Shown here: positions 42,153 through 51,080 of the stretch, in pieces | How the letters are laid out: each line of letters starts with the position of its first letter | Numbering within the stretch: position 1 is the first letter of the stretch | NCBI RefSeq assembly: GCF_001466665.1 | Contig: NZ_KQ758903.1 | Coordinates: 865,684 to 929,683, forward strand | Direction: 5' to 3' | DNA: 64,000 nucleotides | Origin: Dehalogenimonas alkenigignens | GTDB lineage: Bacteria; Chloroflexota; Dehalococcoidia; Dehalococcoidales; Dehalococcoidaceae | Position numbers and translations under genes: made by a program | Notes under the pieces: model-generated | The model's database searches: none | What the model was told of the DNA's origin: nothing | The model's input: only the letters and a program-made list of their open reading frames with translations

Positions 42153-42740
42153 TTATCTGAGATACATGCTGCGGCCGGTTTCAAAAGCAACCAGATTGGG
42201 CTGCCGCAGCTTCGGCGGCAGCCCCGCTTCGATGGTTGACGCCAGCTTCTCGGCTTCGATGGGTAGGAATTTTGACGCATAGCCCAGCAGTACTGTATTA
42301 ACCATCTTGGCGTTGCCCAGGCGGGATGCTGCGGCTGTGCCGGGCACCAGGTGCACTTCCGGGGTGAACCGCTCCAGCGCCGCGACGATCTCGGCGTCAC
42401 AGGGGTAAACATCGCTGCCCAGAGTGACCGACAGCGGCGGCATAGCCAGGTCGTTGACCACGGCCGCGCCATCGGTTTTCAAGAAGTGGCCCCAGCGGAT
42501 TGCCTCCAGTTTCTCGAAGGCGATCAGCACATCAGCCCCGCCCGCGGGAATGAGCGGCGAGGCGACTTGTTCACCGAATCGCAGGTGGGAAACCACCGAA
42601 CCGCCCCGCTGGGCCATGCCCAGGGTGTCGGTCTTCTTGACGTCGTAGCCGGCTGCCAGGGCGGCCTCGGCCAGCAGGTTCGACGCCAGTACCACTCCCT
42701 GACCGCCGACGCCGACGATGAGGATGTTCTGGGTCTTCAC
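42153..42740 (-). CDS. iorB: Indolepyruvate:ferredoxin oxidoreductase, beta subunit
   Basis: 195 residues from the GTG at 42740, which overlaps the iorA stop as GTGA. The N-terminal ILIVGVGGQGVVLASNLLAEAA is the gamma-domain signature of 2-oxoacid:ferredoxin oxidoreductases, and GMAQRGGSVVSHLRFG is the second conserved phrase. Together with IorA it oxidises aryl pyruvates to aryl-CoA and reduces ferredoxin, used in amino-acid degradation or run in reverse for synthesis. Confidence 0.94.
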   Translation of the reverse strand: MKTQNILIVGVGGQGVVLASNLLAEAALAAGYDVKKTDTLGMAQRGGSVVSHLRFGEQVASPLIPAGGADVLIAFEKLEAIRWGHFLKTDGAAVVNDLAMPPLSVTLGSDVYPCDAEIVAALERFTPEVHLVPGTAAASRLGNAKMVNTVLLGYASKFLPIEAEKLASTIEAGLPPKLRQPNLVAFETGRSMYLR

Positions 42741-44545
42741 GCCGCCACCCCGATGCTCTCGGAGATAGCCTCTTTCGGGCAGATTTGTTGACATAACGTG
42801 CAATATTCGCCAACGCAGACTCCGGGATCAACGATGATCCCGCCGCTCTCGCTCTTTTTGATGGCTGAGCAGCCGATTAGCAGGCAGGCGCCGCAGTCGT
42901 CGCATTTTTCGGTGCTGATTACTCGCGGCCGGCCGCGTTTCCGGGTCAGTGTCGGGCAGTCGCCGCGGACGATGATTACCTCGAGTTCAGAGGAGGCCAT
43001 AGCCCGGCGCAATTCAGCGCGCACCGCCTTCAGGTCGAAGGCATCGACCACTGAAGCGTTCCGGACCCCCGCGCCGCGCACTAATTCCTCGATAATTACC
43101 CGCGGCGCCGGCTGCCCGGTGGCGGCCACGCCGCTGCCGGGATGTCCCTGGTGGCCGGTCATGGCAGTGGTGCCGTTATCGAGTATCAGGACGCAAATTT
43201 TAGCCTGGTTATAGACGGCGTTTAGAAGGCTGTTGATGCCTGAGTGCATGAAGGTGGAGTCGCCGATGACCGCCAGCGGTTTTTCGGCGGCGCCGGCCTT
43301 GGCCATGCCTGCCGCCTGGGAGATGCCTGCGCCCATGCAGCCGCAGGTGTCGATAACGCCCAAAGGTTGGTAGGCTCCCAGGGTGTAGCAGCCGATATCG
43401 CCGCAGATGGTCATCTTCGGCGTCCGCGGTTTCTTGCCGGGCAGCGTCGAACGGTGACCCAAACTCGATAGGGTGAAAAAGACTCCGGAGTGGGGACAGC
43501 CGGGACAGAGCAGAGGCGGCCGCCTGGCCAGCCCGGCTGCCGGCAAACTTTTCGCCGGAGCGTTGCTGATTATGCCGGCTTTAACGGCGCTATCGCGGAT
43601 GATATCTGGGGAGAACTCGCCGGTGCGGGGGAAGATTTCCTTGCCCAGGGCGGCGATGCCCTGGGACCGCAGGGATTGTTCAATGAAATCTTCGAGTTCT
43701 TCGATGACCAGCAGTGTCTTGACCCGCCCGGCGAAGTCACGGAGCAGTCTGCCCGGCAGGGGGTGGGTCATTCCCAGCTTCAGGAATGAAGCATTGGGGA
43801 AGACCTCCCGGGCATACTGGTAGCCTATGCCGGAGGCGACGATACCCAATTCGGCCGAGCCTTCAACGACGCGGTTGAGCGCTGACGTTTCAGTGTAGGC
43901 GGCTAGTTTCTCCCATCGTTCCAGGACTTTGTGCCAGCGTTCGCGGGCGGCGCCCGGCAGCATGACCAGCTTACCCGGCTCGTGGCGGAACTCCGGTGTC
44001 CTTGCAGGTTCCAGTTTTGGCGACGGGATGACCACGCTTTTACTGTGGCAGACGCGAGTCGTCGGCCGCAGCAGCACCGGGGTGTCGAACTCTTCGGAGA
44101 GCTGGAAGGCAGTCCGGGCGAAGTCATAAGCCTCCTGGGAGTCCGACGGCTCCAGGCAGGGAACTTTGCCCAGCCGCGCATAGTTTCGGCTGTCTTGCTC
44201 GTTTTGGGAGGAGTGGATGCCCGGGTCGTCGGCGGCCACAATCAATAGCCCGCCGCGGACACCCGTTGTTGAGGCCGCCATGAAGGCGTCGGCGGCCACG
44301 TTCAGGCCGACGTGCTTCATGCAAGCCATAGCCCGCACCCCGGTGTAGCTAGCCCCCAGCGCCACCTCCACCGCCACCGCCTCGTTGGACGACCATTCGG
44401 AGTAGATGCCCGGGAATTTGGCGATGGCTTCTAGGATCTCCGTGGAAGGAGTACCGGGATAGGCGGCGGCCAGTTTCAAACCGGCGTGACAGGCGCCCAG
44501 AGCGATGGCCTCATTTCCGGATAACAGCAGGCGTTCCAAACGCAC
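42737..44545 (-). CDS. iorA: Indolepyruvate:ferredoxin oxidoreductase, alpha subunit
   Basis: 602 residues. The N-terminal pyrimidine-type domain begins LLSGNEAIALGACHAG. The C-terminal thiamine-diphosphate domain has GDIGCYTLGAYQPLG, and GDSTFMHSGINSLLNA with LILDNGTTAMTGHQGHPG. Two ferredoxin-like clusters close the protein: CDDCGACLLIGCSA and CVGEYCTLCQQICP. Its cofactor, thiamine diphosphate, is made by the neighbouring riboswitch-controlled thi operon. Confidence 0.96.
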   Translation of the reverse strand: MRLERLLLSGNEAIALGACHAGLKLAAAYPGTPSTEILEAIAKFPGIYSEWSSNEAVAVEVALGASYTGVRAMACMKHVGLNVAADAFMAASTTGVRGGLLIVAADDPGIHSSQNEQDSRNYARLGKVPCLEPSDSQEAYDFARTAFQLSEEFDTPVLLRPTTRVCHSKSVVIPSPKLEPARTPEFRHEPGKLVMLPGAARERWHKVLERWEKLAAYTETSALNRVVEGSAELGIVASGIGYQYAREVFPNASFLKLGMTHPLPGRLLRDFAGRVKTLLVIEELEDFIEQSLRSQGIAALGKEIFPRTGEFSPDIIRDSAVKAGIISNAPAKSLPAAGLARRPPLLCPGCPHSGVFFTLSSLGHRSTLPGKKPRTPKMTICGDIGCYTLGAYQPLGVIDTCGCMGAGISQAAGMAKAGAAEKPLAVIGDSTFMHSGINSLLNAVYNQAKICVLILDNGTTAMTGHQGHPGSGVAATGQPAPRVIIEELVRGAGVRNASVVDAFDLKAVRAELRRAMASSELEVIIVRGDCPTLTRKRGRPRVISTEKCDDCGACLLIGCSAIKKSESGGIIVDPGVCVGEYCTLCQQICPKEAISESIGVAA

Positions 44546-44664
44546 CTCGCCGACAGGAATAATTCAGGATAGATTACAAGTTGTTCAAAGTCAAACAGAG
44601 GGCGGCTATTGACTGTTATGTTAAAATTAATGTATAGGAGGGGCTGAACTAAGCCTACACAGTT

Positions 44665-45342
44665 TTGGAATTAAGTTGCATCGTTCTGGCCGGGGGCCGC
44701 GGCTTGCGGTTCGGCCGTAACAAAGCGCTTGAGACGCTCGACCACCAAACCCTGATCCATCGAACAGTCTCGAGCCTTTCTATTTTAGGCACCGAAATCG
44801 TCGTCGTCACCGGTCCGCATAACACGGAATTGGGGCTCGATACAATGGAGCGCGTCCGGATCGTCCTTGATGCCTGGCCCGGGCGCGGGCCGCTGGTAGG
44901 TATCTACAGCGGGCTGCTTAACTCTCGTTCCGAGATGAATCTGGCGGTGGCCTGCGATATGCCGTTCCTGAACCTGGGGCTGTTGCGTTATATGGCGGCG
45001 GCCTCATCAGGCTACGACGCTGTCGTGCCGCGGCTGGGTAAGGGTATTGAACCGCTTCATTCAATTTACAGCTGCCGTTGCCTGCCCAAGATCCGGACCA
45101 TGCTCGACGAAGGCGTTTACAGCGTCAGCGAACTGCTCCGCCGTGTCAGTGTCCGCTACATTGAAGCAGATGAAATCGACCGGTTTGACCCGGAACGGCT
45201 GTCTTTTTTTAATATCAATACCGAAGCCGATATGAAACGCGCCCGCGAACTTGTCCGGCAAGGGGCGGAAAATAAGCTGACCACAGGGGCCGCAACCTGG
45301 TCGCCTGGTTTTGAAGTTCGGATGAAAGGGTTCCCGATTTGA
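44665..45342 (+). CDS. mobA: Molybdenum cofactor guanylyltransferase-like (MobA) protein
   Basis: About 225 residues. The N-terminal LAGGRGLRFGRNKALE is the nucleotidyltransferase loop of MobA-like proteins, and VACDMPFLNLGLL is the second signature. It would attach GMP to molybdopterin for molybdoenzymes. The start is uncertain: the frame opens at 44653 and its only usual start is a TTG at 44665, 20 nt after AGGAGGGG. A promoter-like TTGACT (44609) precedes. The stop overlaps the next start as TTGA. Confidence 0.85.
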   Translation: MELSCIVLAGGRGLRFGRNKALETLDHQTLIHRTVSSLSILGTEIVVVTGPHNTELGLDTMERVRIVLDAWPGRGPLVGIYSGLLNSRSEMNLAVACDMPFLNLGLLRYMAAASSGYDAVVPRLGKGIEPLHSIYSCRCLPKIRTMLDEGVYSVSELLRRVSVRYIEADEIDRFDPERLSFFNINTEADMKRARELVRQGAENKLTTGAATWSPGFEVRMKGFPI

Positions 45343-46067
45343 TTTACAGCGCATCCCAATTCACTTTCAAGGCTCCTGAAGCGATTTCCCGAGCCCGCCG
45401 CGTCCTGATTAAGCCTTCAGCCCATTTCGCGGCAGGGTACCCGGTCACCACCAGCCGGGATATGATCACCAGGATCATCAAGGGCATCCGCTGGATTTCG
45501 GACGCCGATATCATCATTCTTGACGGAACCCCCGGCGGCGAACCGGTCAAGCCTGTTTTCCAATCCCTGGGTTATGATTTCCCTAGAGTGTTGACTTTGG
45601 ACGTGAAGGATTCCACCTGGGTGGAGGTGGATAATCCGCTGCCAAAGCCGTTTATCGTGCCGACCTTCTGGATACCCAACATAATTCTGTCGTCTGACTA
45701 TCTAATTTCGGTTACGCCGCTGAAAGTGGTCAAGGGTCAGGGGCATTTCACCATCGCCAATCTTATGTCGCTGCTGCCGATAGTAAAATACGGCGGCGGC
45801 AAGGACGGTTGGAAAAACCTCCACGCGATGGGGTTAGATAAGGTGCTGGCGGACTTATATTTCACTCTACCCTTCGACATGGGGATCGTCGAAGCCCGTC
45901 AGAAGTTCATCACCGACGAGGACCCGTTGCACGGCACTGCTGAAGAGGTCGGCAAGATCTATATGGGCAAGCCTTTCGATGTTGACCTGGAGATCTCCGA
46001 GACCATGGGCATCAAAGCCGACTACCTGGAGAATATCAAGCTCGGCCGCCAGGAGATCGAGATCTAG
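45339..46067 (+). CDS. DUF362 domain protein
   Basis: 242 residues starting at a TTG that overlaps the mobA stop. The conserved RRVLIKPSAHFAAGYPVTTS and the ISVTPLKVVKGQGHFTIANL region in pieces are typical of DUF362, which often occurs fused or next to ferredoxin domains. Here no iron-sulfur motif is present. The coupling to MobA suggests a role in a molybdenum or redox pathway, but that is guesswork. Confidence 0.75.
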   Translation: MIYSASQFTFKAPEAISRARRVLIKPSAHFAAGYPVTTSRDMITRIIKGIRWISDADIIILDGTPGGEPVKPVFQSLGYDFPRVLTLDVKDSTWVEVDNPLPKPFIVPTFWIPNIILSSDYLISVTPLKVVKGQGHFTIANLMSLLPIVKYGGGKDGWKNLHAMGLDKVLADLYFTLPFDMGIVEARQKFITDEDPLHGTAEEVGKIYMGKPFDVDLEISETMGIKADYLENIKLGRQEIEI

Positions 46068-46284
46068 GTCGCTTCCTCCGCCCACCCGTTTTACGCACCG
46101 CTGACCCTCGTCACCATCCTGCCATTGTTTCAACGCGGCAAAACGCCATTATTCCGTTAGTTTTTGTCATTACCCGGTGCTATCCCCGGCACAGCCCTTT
46201 CGTTATAATTATTGCACCGACCAAAAACCGGACAGTGTCGGTAAACTCTCGACACTCCGATGCCGACAAGGGGGTTTTTCCAAG

Positions 46285-46824
46285 GTGCAGGATGAGCACA
46301 GTCTAATAGCGCGGGCTCAGGCGCGTGACGCGGAGGCTTTCGGCCGCTTATATGAGGCCTATTTCGACAGGATCTACCGCTACGTGGCGCTCAAGATCGG
46401 CAGCCGTTCCGAAGCGGAAGACCTTACGCAGCAGGTGTTCATGAACGCTCTGGAATCGATTACATCCTACAAAGTGCGCGAGGTGCCCTTCTCCGCATGG
46501 CTTTACCGCATCGCTCACAACCAGGTGGTGGACTGCCTGAGAAAAAGGTCGCGCCGGCCGACGCTGGAACTGGATGAATCGCTGCCGCTGCCGTCGGAGG
46601 AGGATATCGCCGCCGAGACCGAACTGAAGCTGGAAACCAGGGAATTGATAGAGGCTTTGAAGAAACTGACGCCGTCTCAGCAGGAAGTGATAACCCTGCG
46701 CTTCGGCGCCGAGATGCCGATAACCGAGGTAGCCCGACTATTGGGCAAAACGGAAGGCGCGGTTAAGGCCATGCAGCACAGCGCCGTGGCCGCCCTGCGC
46801 CGGATAATGTGTGAACCGATATGA
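46285..46824 (+). CDS. ECF-type RNA polymerase sigma factor
   Basis: 179 residues from the GTG at 46285 (AAGGGGG upstream). Region 2 is seen as YRYVALKIGSRSEAEDLTQQVF in part, with WLYRIAHNQVVDCLRK; region 4 as LTPSQQEVITLRFGAEMPITEVA in part and LLGKTEGAVKAMQHSAVAAL. A likely anti-sigma or partner follows with a 4-nt overlap. A TATAAT at 46204 may drive the operon. Confidence 0.92.
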   Translation: MQDEHSLIARAQARDAEAFGRLYEAYFDRIYRYVALKIGSRSEAEDLTQQVFMNALESITSYKVREVPFSAWLYRIAHNQVVDCLRKRSRRPTLELDESLPLPSEEDIAAETELKLETRELIEALKKLTPSQQEVITLRFGAEMPITEVARLLGKTEGAVKAMQHSAVAALRRIMCEPI

Positions 46825-47675
46825 AACAGAACATTGACATAGACCAGATTTTCAACGACTGCCTGGAGGAAGTGACCAGCGGCCGGGCCACCGTGGCCGG
46901 CTGCCTGGAAAGATATCCGGAGCACGCCGCTGAACTGGAAAGCCTGCTGTTGACCTCGCTGGATATATCCAGGGCTGCCGCCGTAGCTCCGCCAGCCGGC
47001 GCCAGAATGCGCATCCGGTACGCTCTGAACGAACGCATGGCTGAATTGTCACGCCGCCAGGCCAGGCCTTTCTGGCGCTTCGGGTGGGCCAACGCTGTCG
47101 CCACTTTCGTACTGGGGCTGACGCTGGCCGGCGGGGGTGTAGCCTATGCCGCCTCCGGCGCGATGCCGGACCAGGTCCTTTATCCGTTGAAATTGTCTCT
47201 CGAAGAGGCGCTGGTCAGCCTTCCCATCCCGTCCGGCGCCAAGCTGGATTTGTACACCGCGCTGAATGACCGGCGCGTGGCAGAAATCGTATACCTCGCC
47301 GGCAAAGGCGATGCCCACACTATTATTGAAGTTGTTAGCCGCATCGAAAATAACTTCGCCGCCGCTGCCGCAATCAAAACCGGCAGCGCTGACTCGGGAA
47401 TGCTCACCATGCCGTCTTTCGGACCTGAAAAATCTCAGGACGCGACTATCGCCGGGAGTCCTGAACCGCCGAATGTTGTTCAACCCCCCGGAGCCTCCGT
47501 GCCGGTTACCGCGCGTTCCTCGCAGGATGCGTCGCTTGCCGATTATGCCAATCAGCAGCTTGACACCCTGTCCAACACCCCGGCCGGCGGTTCCGCCGCC
47601 GTTCAGGCGGCTCTGGAGAAGGCTATCGCTGCGGTCCGCAACGGCTATGACTGGCTACTGTCGATAGAAGATTGA
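46821..47675 (+). CDS. DUF5667 protein, putative anti-sigma partner
   Basis: 284 residues. The cytoplasmic N-terminus (QIFNDCLEEVTSGRATVAGCLERYPEHAAELESLL in outline) resembles the anti-sigma N-terminal region, followed by one membrane segment (FVLGLTLAGGGVAYAAS) and an outer domain with YPLKLSLEEALVSLPIPSGAKLDLY in part, the DUF5667 signature. It overlaps the sigma factor gene by 4 nt. The extracytoplasmic part may sense an envelope signal. Confidence 0.82.
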   Translation: MKQNIDIDQIFNDCLEEVTSGRATVAGCLERYPEHAAELESLLLTSLDISRAAAVAPPAGARMRIRYALNERMAELSRRQARPFWRFGWANAVATFVLGLTLAGGGVAYAASGAMPDQVLYPLKLSLEEALVSLPIPSGAKLDLYTALNDRRVAEIVYLAGKGDAHTIIEVVSRIENNFAAAAAIKTGSADSGMLTMPSFGPEKSQDATIAGSPEPPNVVQPPGASVPVTARSSQDASLADYANQQLDTLSNTPAGGSAAVQAALEKAIAAVRNGYDWLLSIED

Positions 47676-47816
47676 TCCCTTACCGCCGGACTGTTCCGGA
47701 GTCACCCCTTTCTATTTGATTTCGGCTTAATCGCATCACTACTGATTGACACTGCCCGCTTGTCGCCATATACTTTCGCTGGGGAAAGCCCTCATAAACC
47801 CGCCAGGGGGATTATT

Positions 47817-48950
47817 TTGGATCAGAGCCGCGATGACAATCCCAGCCTTCCACCGACTGAAATAACCGATGAAAACGCGGTCCGCCGTGAATCCACGGGA
47901 TTAAAGGCGGAGATCCGCACCGCTGCCCAGGCGGCTGCCCGGGAACAGAAGGAACTGCTTCGCCGGCAGGCTAAGGAAGAAGAAAACGCCCGCCGCCGCG
48001 CTGAGGCTGAGGCTGCGGCAAACCGGTTGCGGGAGCAGGAGCAGGCGCGTATCGCCGAACGAGAACGCCGCGACGCTGAAGCCCGGGCCAGGCGGGAGTC
48101 CGCCGAGAAGGCCAGGGAGGAAGAAGCCGCCAGAATCAGAGCCGAGCGTGAAGCCAGGCATCAGGCGGAAGTTGAAAAACAACAGCGTCGTGAAGCTGAG
48201 AAGCAAGCCCGGGAAGAAGCTAAAGAAAGGGAGCGCCAGGCTATTCATCAGGCTGAAGCGGAGAAACGAGCGCGTTTGGAAGCTGAAGCCAGGGCTCGTT
48301 CTGAAACCGAAGCGCAGCGCAAAGCCGAAGCTGAGGCGAAAAAACTGGCGGAACGTGAAGCCAAACAAAAGACTGAGCTTGAAGCCCGGGAGCGCCGCGA
48401 GGCTGAAGCTCAAGCCAGGCTGGAAGCCCGCCGGAAGCTTGAGGAAGAAAAGAAGGCAGCCGAAGTCGAGAAACGGCGGCAGCAAGAAGCTGACCGAATC
48501 GCCCGCCTGGAAACCGCAGCCAGGGCTAAAGAGGAAGCCGCGTCCCGGGCCGCCGCCGAGGAAGAAGCCAGGCAGCAGGCGCGGCTGATGGCTAAAGAAA
48601 AAAAAGCCGCCCGCACCAAAGAACAAAAGAAAATCGAGAATCAAGAAGCAGAGTTAGCCTCCGCAGAGGCAACAACGGAGTTACCGTCGGATCTCGGGGA
48701 ATTTTTACCGGGTGATTACACTCTAAAGTTGAGCGGCTTCAGCGCCGGTGATGTGACTGCCTTCCGTGATAATTTAACCCGCACATCAAATATCAGCCTG
48801 CTGTTTATCAGCGGCGGGCCGGCGGGTATTGAAATCCGGCTGCGGCTGGGAGAAACTATCCGGCTGTCTGAAACCCTTGTTGAGATGACCCTGGTCGGTG
48901 GGGCTGAACGCGATGGCGAGGTCGTCAGGGTTCTGCGGCGCCGTCAATAG
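47817..48950 (+). CDS. Long charged coiled-coil protein with a C-terminal beta domain
   Basis: About 377 residues from the TTG at 47817 (AGGGGG upstream). Residues ~30-300 are almost only Ala, Glu, Lys, Arg and Gln in heptads (AEAEAAANRLREQEQARIAE), with no hydrophobic core for long stretches, so a single extended helix or coiled coil is likely. The last ~80 residues form a compact domain with GDYTLKLSGFSAGDVTAFRDNL in part and SLLFISGGPAGIEIRLRLGETI in part. Function unknown; the opposite strand has a Phe/Leu-rich open frame that is an artefact of this composition. Confidence 0.75.
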   Translation: MDQSRDDNPSLPPTEITDENAVRRESTGLKAEIRTAAQAAAREQKELLRRQAKEEENARRRAEAEAAANRLREQEQARIAERERRDAEARARRESAEKAREEEAARIRAEREARHQAEVEKQQRREAEKQAREEAKERERQAIHQAEAEKRARLEAEARARSETEAQRKAEAEAKKLAEREAKQKTELEARERREAEAQARLEARRKLEEEKKAAEVEKRRQQEADRIARLETAARAKEEAASRAAAEEEARQQARLMAKEKKAARTKEQKKIENQEAELASAEATTELPSDLGEFLPGDYTLKLSGFSAGDVTAFRDNLTRTSNISLLFISGGPAGIEIRLRLGETIRLSETLVEMTLVGGAERDGEVVRVLRRRQ

Positions 48951-49933
48951 TTACGGTACCATTCGGCATCGACTTCAAATAATTGATCCTTGGCTGCTCC
49001 CATTTTCTGATACCATGGCCGGCCGAAGGTCTCGGCAATAGCGGCGATCTCAATGAGCCTCCGGGCTGCAACCGTTTCCAGGAAGCGCCGGCGCTCGATG
49101 CGGTTGTCAATGGCGACGGCTTCCTGCCACAGGGCCCGCCCGGCCAAGAACCCGGAAGCCCCGGCGCGGCAGGCGAATTCAACCTGGCGCCGGAACACCT
49201 CGTAACTCGCTCCGCCTGAGAGTATCACCCAGGGTTTGCTTGAGGCGGCGTCAAGCCTGCAGCAGGCGTCAGTTAGAGCCTCGTCGTTGGAAATCAGGCC
49301 AACGTCGGCGGGGAATTCAGCTTTCAGGACATCTATCGGCAAGCCGGTCATCAGGCGGGCTGTCTCGACGACGATAGATGTCTTCTTCGAGGCAAATGTC
49401 GCCGCGTTCTCGCCATGCAGTTGATAAGATACCGGTTCCACCAAAAACGGGATATCCAGTTGCCGGCATTCCGCCGCCACTTTCGCCACCAGCGCCAACT
49501 GGTCTGCGGCTAAATCTCCGGAATCCGGTCTGAAGTAAATCAGCATCTTGACCGCTGAGGCCCCGAGCCGTTTGATTTTAGCCACCCCCCAGCCGTCAAG
49601 TAGACGGCTCCTGCGGGCTGTTTGATCGCCCTGGTACCCGGTGGCTTCAATGCTAACCAGTAAGCCGGCGCTTTTCGGCAGGACATCGCGGCTGATCGCC
49701 TGGGCGGCGCCGTAAATAGGGTCAAGCAGAACGGCGCTGGCATGAGGCGCCAGGGCGGCGCACAAGTCCATTTTGAAATCCACCATATCGTTGTAGCAGC
49801 CCTGGCCGGAGACGGCGCAAAGTTCGTGTTCCAGCGAGCCGCGATGGTCCATAGCGGCCATGGTGAACCTGCCGCCGGCTCCGGAGATCAGCTGGAGCCC
49901 TCTAACCTTACCTGCGCTTAAACTAAAGTACAT
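48944..49933 (-). CDS. Tagatose/fructose-bisphosphate aldolase-like protein (LacD type)
   Basis: About 329 residues from the ATG at 49933. TIM-barrel features include MAAMDHRGSLEHEL, VLLDPIYGA, SAVKMLIYFRPD with the Schiff-base-type Lys, IPFLVEPVSY, DVLKAEFP, WVILSGGASYEVF and GFLAGRALWQEAV. The pattern matches LacD class I aldolases rather than class II. The natural substrate (tagatose or another ketose bisphosphate) is not known. Its start lies just upstream of the AGGTA-repeat region. Confidence 0.83.
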   Translation of the reverse strand: MYFSLSAGKVRGLQLISGAGGRFTMAAMDHRGSLEHELCAVSGQGCYNDMVDFKMDLCAALAPHASAVLLDPIYGAAQAISRDVLPKSAGLLVSIEATGYQGDQTARRSRLLDGWGVAKIKRLGASAVKMLIYFRPDSGDLAADQLALVAKVAAECRQLDIPFLVEPVSYQLHGENAATFASKKTSIVVETARLMTGLPIDVLKAEFPADVGLISNDEALTDACCRLDAASSKPWVILSGGASYEVFRRQVEFACRAGASGFLAGRALWQEAVAIDNRIERRRFLETVAARRLIEIAAIAETFGRPWYQKMGAAKDQLFEVDAEWYRNY

Positions 49934-49981
49934 GGTTCCATTATGCCCCGCCGAACGTGAAGACGCAAACATCTTTGGAAA

Positions 49982-50064
49982 AATAGTACTAAAGAGGTAT
50001 TGTTAGGTAGTATTCGTTGAGGTACAATGCGCAATAGTACCGAATAGTGATATATAGTTAGGTA
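49982..50064. promoter_or_regulatory. Repeated AGGTA half-sites upstream of the pilus regulator
   Basis: AGGTA occurs at 49995, 50005, 50020 and 50060, with an inverted partner TACC near 50039. AATAGTAC occurs directly repeated at 49982 and 50033, and TATTCG/CGAATA (50011 and 50041) flank GGTAC/GTACC. Such clustered half-sites suggest a binding region for the helix-turn-helix protein encoded at 50081. Confidence 0.45.
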
Positions 50065-50080
50065 AAGAAAGGTTTAGATT

Positions 50081-50332
50081 ATGGTGAATGCCAACCGGGC
50101 GCCGGTCGTGCCAATGCTTACTTCGTCTGAGGTTGCCGCCATACTGAACGTGCATATCAACACCGTTCGGCGCTGGAGCAATCAGGGCACGCTTAAAGCC
50201 TACCAGCTCGGCCCCAGGGGTGACCGCCGCTTCCGCCGGGAGGACATCGAGGAGTTTTTAGCCGGCCACAGCAACCAAAACGGAGAACCCGAGTCCCAGG
50301 AGATGAACGGAGCCGCTGATGAACAGAACTAA
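50081..50332 (+). CDS. Helix-turn-helix (MerR/excisionase-like) DNA-binding protein
   Basis: 83 residues. LTSSEVAAILNVHINTVRRWSNQGTLKAY in outline, then GPRGDRRFRREDIEEFL, is the excisionase/MerR winged-helix pattern. A polar Asn/Glu/Gln tail follows. Its stop is inside the next gene, so it is co-translated with the response regulator. First gene of the type IV pilus cluster; the repeats just upstream suggest autoregulation. Confidence 0.88.
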   Translation: MVNANRAPVVPMLTSSEVAAILNVHINTVRRWSNQGTLKAYQLGPRGDRRFRREDIEEFLAGHSNQNGEPESQEMNGAADEQN

Positions 50333-51008
50333 GGTTATGATCTGCGATGAGCAGCCCTTTTTCCGCGCCGGGGTGGCGCGGGCGCTGGAAGGGCGGCCGA
50401 ACCTGGAAGTCCTGGAATGCGATCCCAACCAGGATCCGCTGGAGGCGATTGAAGCCGTCCTGCCGGAGATCGTGCTTCTCGGCTCAGACCTGACCACCTC
50501 CAACGGCCTTGAACTCGGCCGGAAAATCGTCCGCTATTTTCCCAATACCCGCGTCATTATCCTGTCGCCTGATCCCAACGACACTGAATTGTTCGATGTC
50601 ATCCGCACCGCCGCCGTGGCCTGCCTGAAGAAAAGCACCACCGCCGTTGAACTGCTGGAAACCATCGACCGGGCATCCCGGGGCGAATATCCTATCAATG
50701 AACTGTTGACCACCCGGCCGACGATCGCCGAGCAGGTGTTGAAGCAGTTCCAGGAACTGAATGAGATTGACGCCGGGCTCGACGTAGTCGCCCCGCTGAC
50801 TCAGCGCGAGCGCCAGATTCTCATCCATGTCACCGAAGGCCATACCAACAAACAGATCGCCGCCGCGCTCAAAATATCGGAGCAGACCATCAAGAACCAT
50901 ATTTCAGCCATCCTGCGCAAGCTGAACGCTAACGACCGGGCGCACGCCGCCGTCCTGGCCATCCGCCGAGGCTATATTCCGCTGGGCAGAGAGCCGGCGG
51001 CGGGATGA
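50319..51008 (+). CDS. NarL/FixJ-type response regulator with degenerate receiver
   Basis: 229 residues. The receiver has the acidic pair Asp10-Glu11 and a late Lys (CLKKST), but the phospho-acceptor position is Gly55 (IVLLG-SDLTTSNGLE; family consensus LLD). Asp57 lies two residues further. The C-terminal LuxR-type HTH is intact: LTQRERQILIHVTEGHTNKQIAAAL in part, and SEQTIKNHISAILRKL. It is probably regulated without normal phosphorylation and may control the pilus genes that follow. GGAG precedes the ATG. Confidence 0.88.
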   Translation: MNRTKVMICDEQPFFRAGVARALEGRPNLEVLECDPNQDPLEAIEAVLPEIVLLGSDLTTSNGLELGRKIVRYFPNTRVIILSPDPNDTELFDVIRTAAVACLKKSTTAVELLETIDRASRGEYPINELLTTRPTIAEQVLKQFQELNEIDAGLDVVAPLTQRERQILIHVTEGHTNKQIAAALKISEQTIKNHISAILRKLNANDRAHAAVLAIRRGYIPLGREPAAG

Positions 51009-51080
51009 GCCAATCGCAACAATCAGGCAATTACAGTATAATCAACTGATGTTTGATTATTAAGTTGAAGGAAAGCCTGA

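Noticed and set aside
47901-48644. A Phe/Leu/Gly-rich minus-strand frame
   Set aside because: It is the complement of the Ala/Glu/Lys/Arg-rich coiled-coil gene; the Phe richness is a direct result of GAA/GAG and AAG codons on the other strand.
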